DNA of 6,912 nucleotides from an uncultured Lachnospiraceae bacterium (GTDB lineage Bacteria > Bacillota > Clostridia > Lachnospirales > Lachnospiraceae), in contig CACZPG010000081.1 in assembly GCA_902782965.1 (NCBI GenBank), positions 1-6,912 on the forward strand, given 5' to 3'. Within the stretch, counting starts at the first letter, position 1. The number at the start of each line of letters is the position of its first letter. This document shows positions 6,501-6,912 of this stretch, piece after piece. A program made the translations under genes and the position numbers. Below the pieces are notes generated by a model. That model was not told the origin of the DNA, did not search any database, and saw only the letters and a program-made list of their open reading frames with translations.

Positions 6501-6912
6501 AATCGGTTATGACCTCTATGTTAAGCTGCTTAATAAATCCATCAAATCCAAAATGGGTGAGAAGGAAGAAGAGGATTTCGATACTACCATAGATATTCCT
6601 GTGGATGCATACATTCCTGATGAATATGTAAGAAACGAATTCCTGAAACTGGAGCTTTATAAGAGGATATCCCGTATTGTGGATGAGGAAGATGTGGATG
6701 ATATATCCATGGAAATGACCGACAGATTCGGTGAGATTCCGAAGACGGTGGAGCGCCTTATGGAAGTGGGCCTTATCAGGGCAGCGGCGCACAGAGCGTA
6801 TATTTCCCAGATCAGGTTTGCTGACGGATGGATGAATTATATAGTTCAGGATCCGAGAAAGCTTCAGGTAGAGAAGATTGATGGTCTGTTGAAGAAATAT
6901 AAGGGAAATATG
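3523..6912 (+). CDS. mfd: Transcription-repair coupling factor Mfd, 3' end beyond window
   Basis: Mfd is a DNA translocase that removes RNA polymerase stalled at lesions and recruits UvrA for strand-specific nucleotide excision repair. The frame is open for 1130 codons to the window end. Known Mfd proteins are about 1150-1180 residues, so only a short C-terminal piece is missing. The N-terminal UvrB-like module has a degenerate nucleotide site (GITRSA at 28-33, no Walker lysine, normal for Mfd). It also has Arg170, Arg186 and Phe190 in VRGGIIDIYP and RVEFF, the region that contacts UvrA. The RNA polymerase interacting domain begins near 500 (DYVVHERHGIG) and includes FIPVEQL at about 544-550. 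Translocase motifs are GDVGFGKTE at 652-660 with Lys658, GTHRLLS, DEEQ at 753-756, TLTATPIPRT at 777-786, STTIIETGLDIPN at 891-903 and QLRGRVGRS at 922-930. The TRG region follows at about 960-995 (ELGSGYKISMKDLEIRGAGN). The C-terminal D7 domain begins near 1010. No frameshift or missing key residue is seen. Confidence 0.97.
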   Translation, partial: MNALTNTVRQSSGLGKKDSLKCPVNVWGITRSAVPCASEIVRGDSKFSLIITYDMARAEKLCQDYKYYDKEVFLYPAKDALFYSADVHGNLTSAKRLEILKRIYRNEPTVIVTTIEGVMDKLPDMIYFRRHAFTLVQGQEISTEEICSRLVMLGYENVPVVQSRGQFSVRGGIIDIYPLTEECPARVEFFGDEIDSIRYFDEGSQRSIEECSSIEVFPASEYVLSEDRIRRGLEKIEKETDQVAGTFKKNFKTECYSRLTSYIRHIKEELLEYNSKSGLDNFVGYFFGTTVSFLDYLPEDTPICIDEPARVYESASGYSKEFTVAMTARIENGYILPGQADVLYSSQETIARLTMRKLYLFSEFYRKETDWDEKSSVCFNTKSVVSYRGDINELIKDIRAWRKDDYRILIVSPSKTRAKRLVDSFMDEEIPAFFSESRSRELQPREVMVTSGVLAEGYIVSDAKLVLISEGEIFGKEGGGKKRRLPKKYEGESYASVSDIGIGDYVVHERHGIGIYKGIEKVKTLDGRIRDYINIDYAGGGRLFIPVEQLSLIGKYSNKDSAKPKLNKLGGETWNKTRSRVKAHIDNLADELIELYAARNSKKGYAFSEDTVWQREFEELFLYEETPDQLKAIEDTKHDMESTKIMDRLICGDVGFGKTEVAIRAAFKAVQDNKQVAYLVPTTILAEQHYQTFVERMKDYPINVRMLSRFCTTKEKNEIVQGLKKGSVDIVIGTHRLLSKDVEYKSLGLLIIDEEQRFGVKHKETIKQMKNTVDVLTLTATPIPRTLHMSLIGIRDMSLLEEPPVDRRPIQTYVMEYDREIVKEAISREMARGGQVYYVYNRVDDIARIALELRAILPDARIEYAHGKMNGRELEDIMHAFIAKEIDILVSTTIIETGLDIPNVNTIIIHNADNFGLAQLYQLRGRVGRSDRSAYAFLMYRRDKVIKEVAEKRLSAIREFTELGSGYKISMKDLEIRGAGNVLGSSQSGHMEEIGYDLYVKLLNKSIKSKMGEKEEEDFDTTIDIPVDAYIPDEYVRNEFLKLELYKRISRIVDEEDVDDISMEMTDRFGEIPKTVERLMEVGLIRAAAHRAYISQIRFADGWMNYIVQDPRKLQVEKIDGLLKKYKGNM

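Overview
The window looks like chromosome of a Gram-positive anaerobe of the class Clostridia, most likely a Lachnospiraceae member. The signs are the glmU-pth-mfd style housekeeping cluster, arginine codons dominated by AGA, Shine-Dalgarno sequences of the AGGAGG type and moderate G+C. Genus cannot be decided from the sequence alone. All convincing genes are on the + strand.

Left part (1-1990): a compact signalling-type cluster. It starts with the C-terminal 64 codons of an unrecognised, very A+T-rich gene (1-195). Nine bases later comes a 153-residue helix-turn-helix-like protein (205-666). Its 3' end overlaps by 32 nt the start of a 451-residue eukaryote-like Ser/Thr protein kinase (635-1990). 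The kinase keeps its catalytic residues but has no recognisable glycine-rich loop, reads DFN instead of DFG, carries an acidic insert, and ends in three regularly spaced CxxC...CxxC zinc ribbons. The tight spacing and overlap suggest that the three genes are co-transcribed and that the last two are translationally coupled. The signal sensed and the targets are unknown.

Middle (1991-2139): a 149-nt gap with a good sigma-A-type promoter (TTGTAA, 17 nt, extended TATAGT). Downstream of it is a leader of about 100 nt holding two adjacent perfect inverted repeats built on TATCA/TGATA units, which can also pair in another way.

Right part (2140-6912): a housekeeping operon. First is a GlmU-type nucleotidyltransferase of only 248 residues that lacks the whole left-handed beta-helix acetyltransferase half of normal GlmU. 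Next is a complete peptidyl-tRNA hydrolase (pth). Last is a nearly complete mfd (transcription-repair coupling factor), 1130 codons in frame to the window edge. The genes serve cell-wall precursor synthesis, recycling of peptidyl-tRNA, and rescue of stalled RNA polymerase with strand-specific DNA repair. The prs gene, which usually lies between glmU and pth in Firmicutes, is not there.

The points most worth following are the overlapping regulator/kinase pair with its unusual kinase, the single-domain GlmU, and the structured leader in front of it. I saw no mobile element, CRISPR array, tRNA or rRNA.
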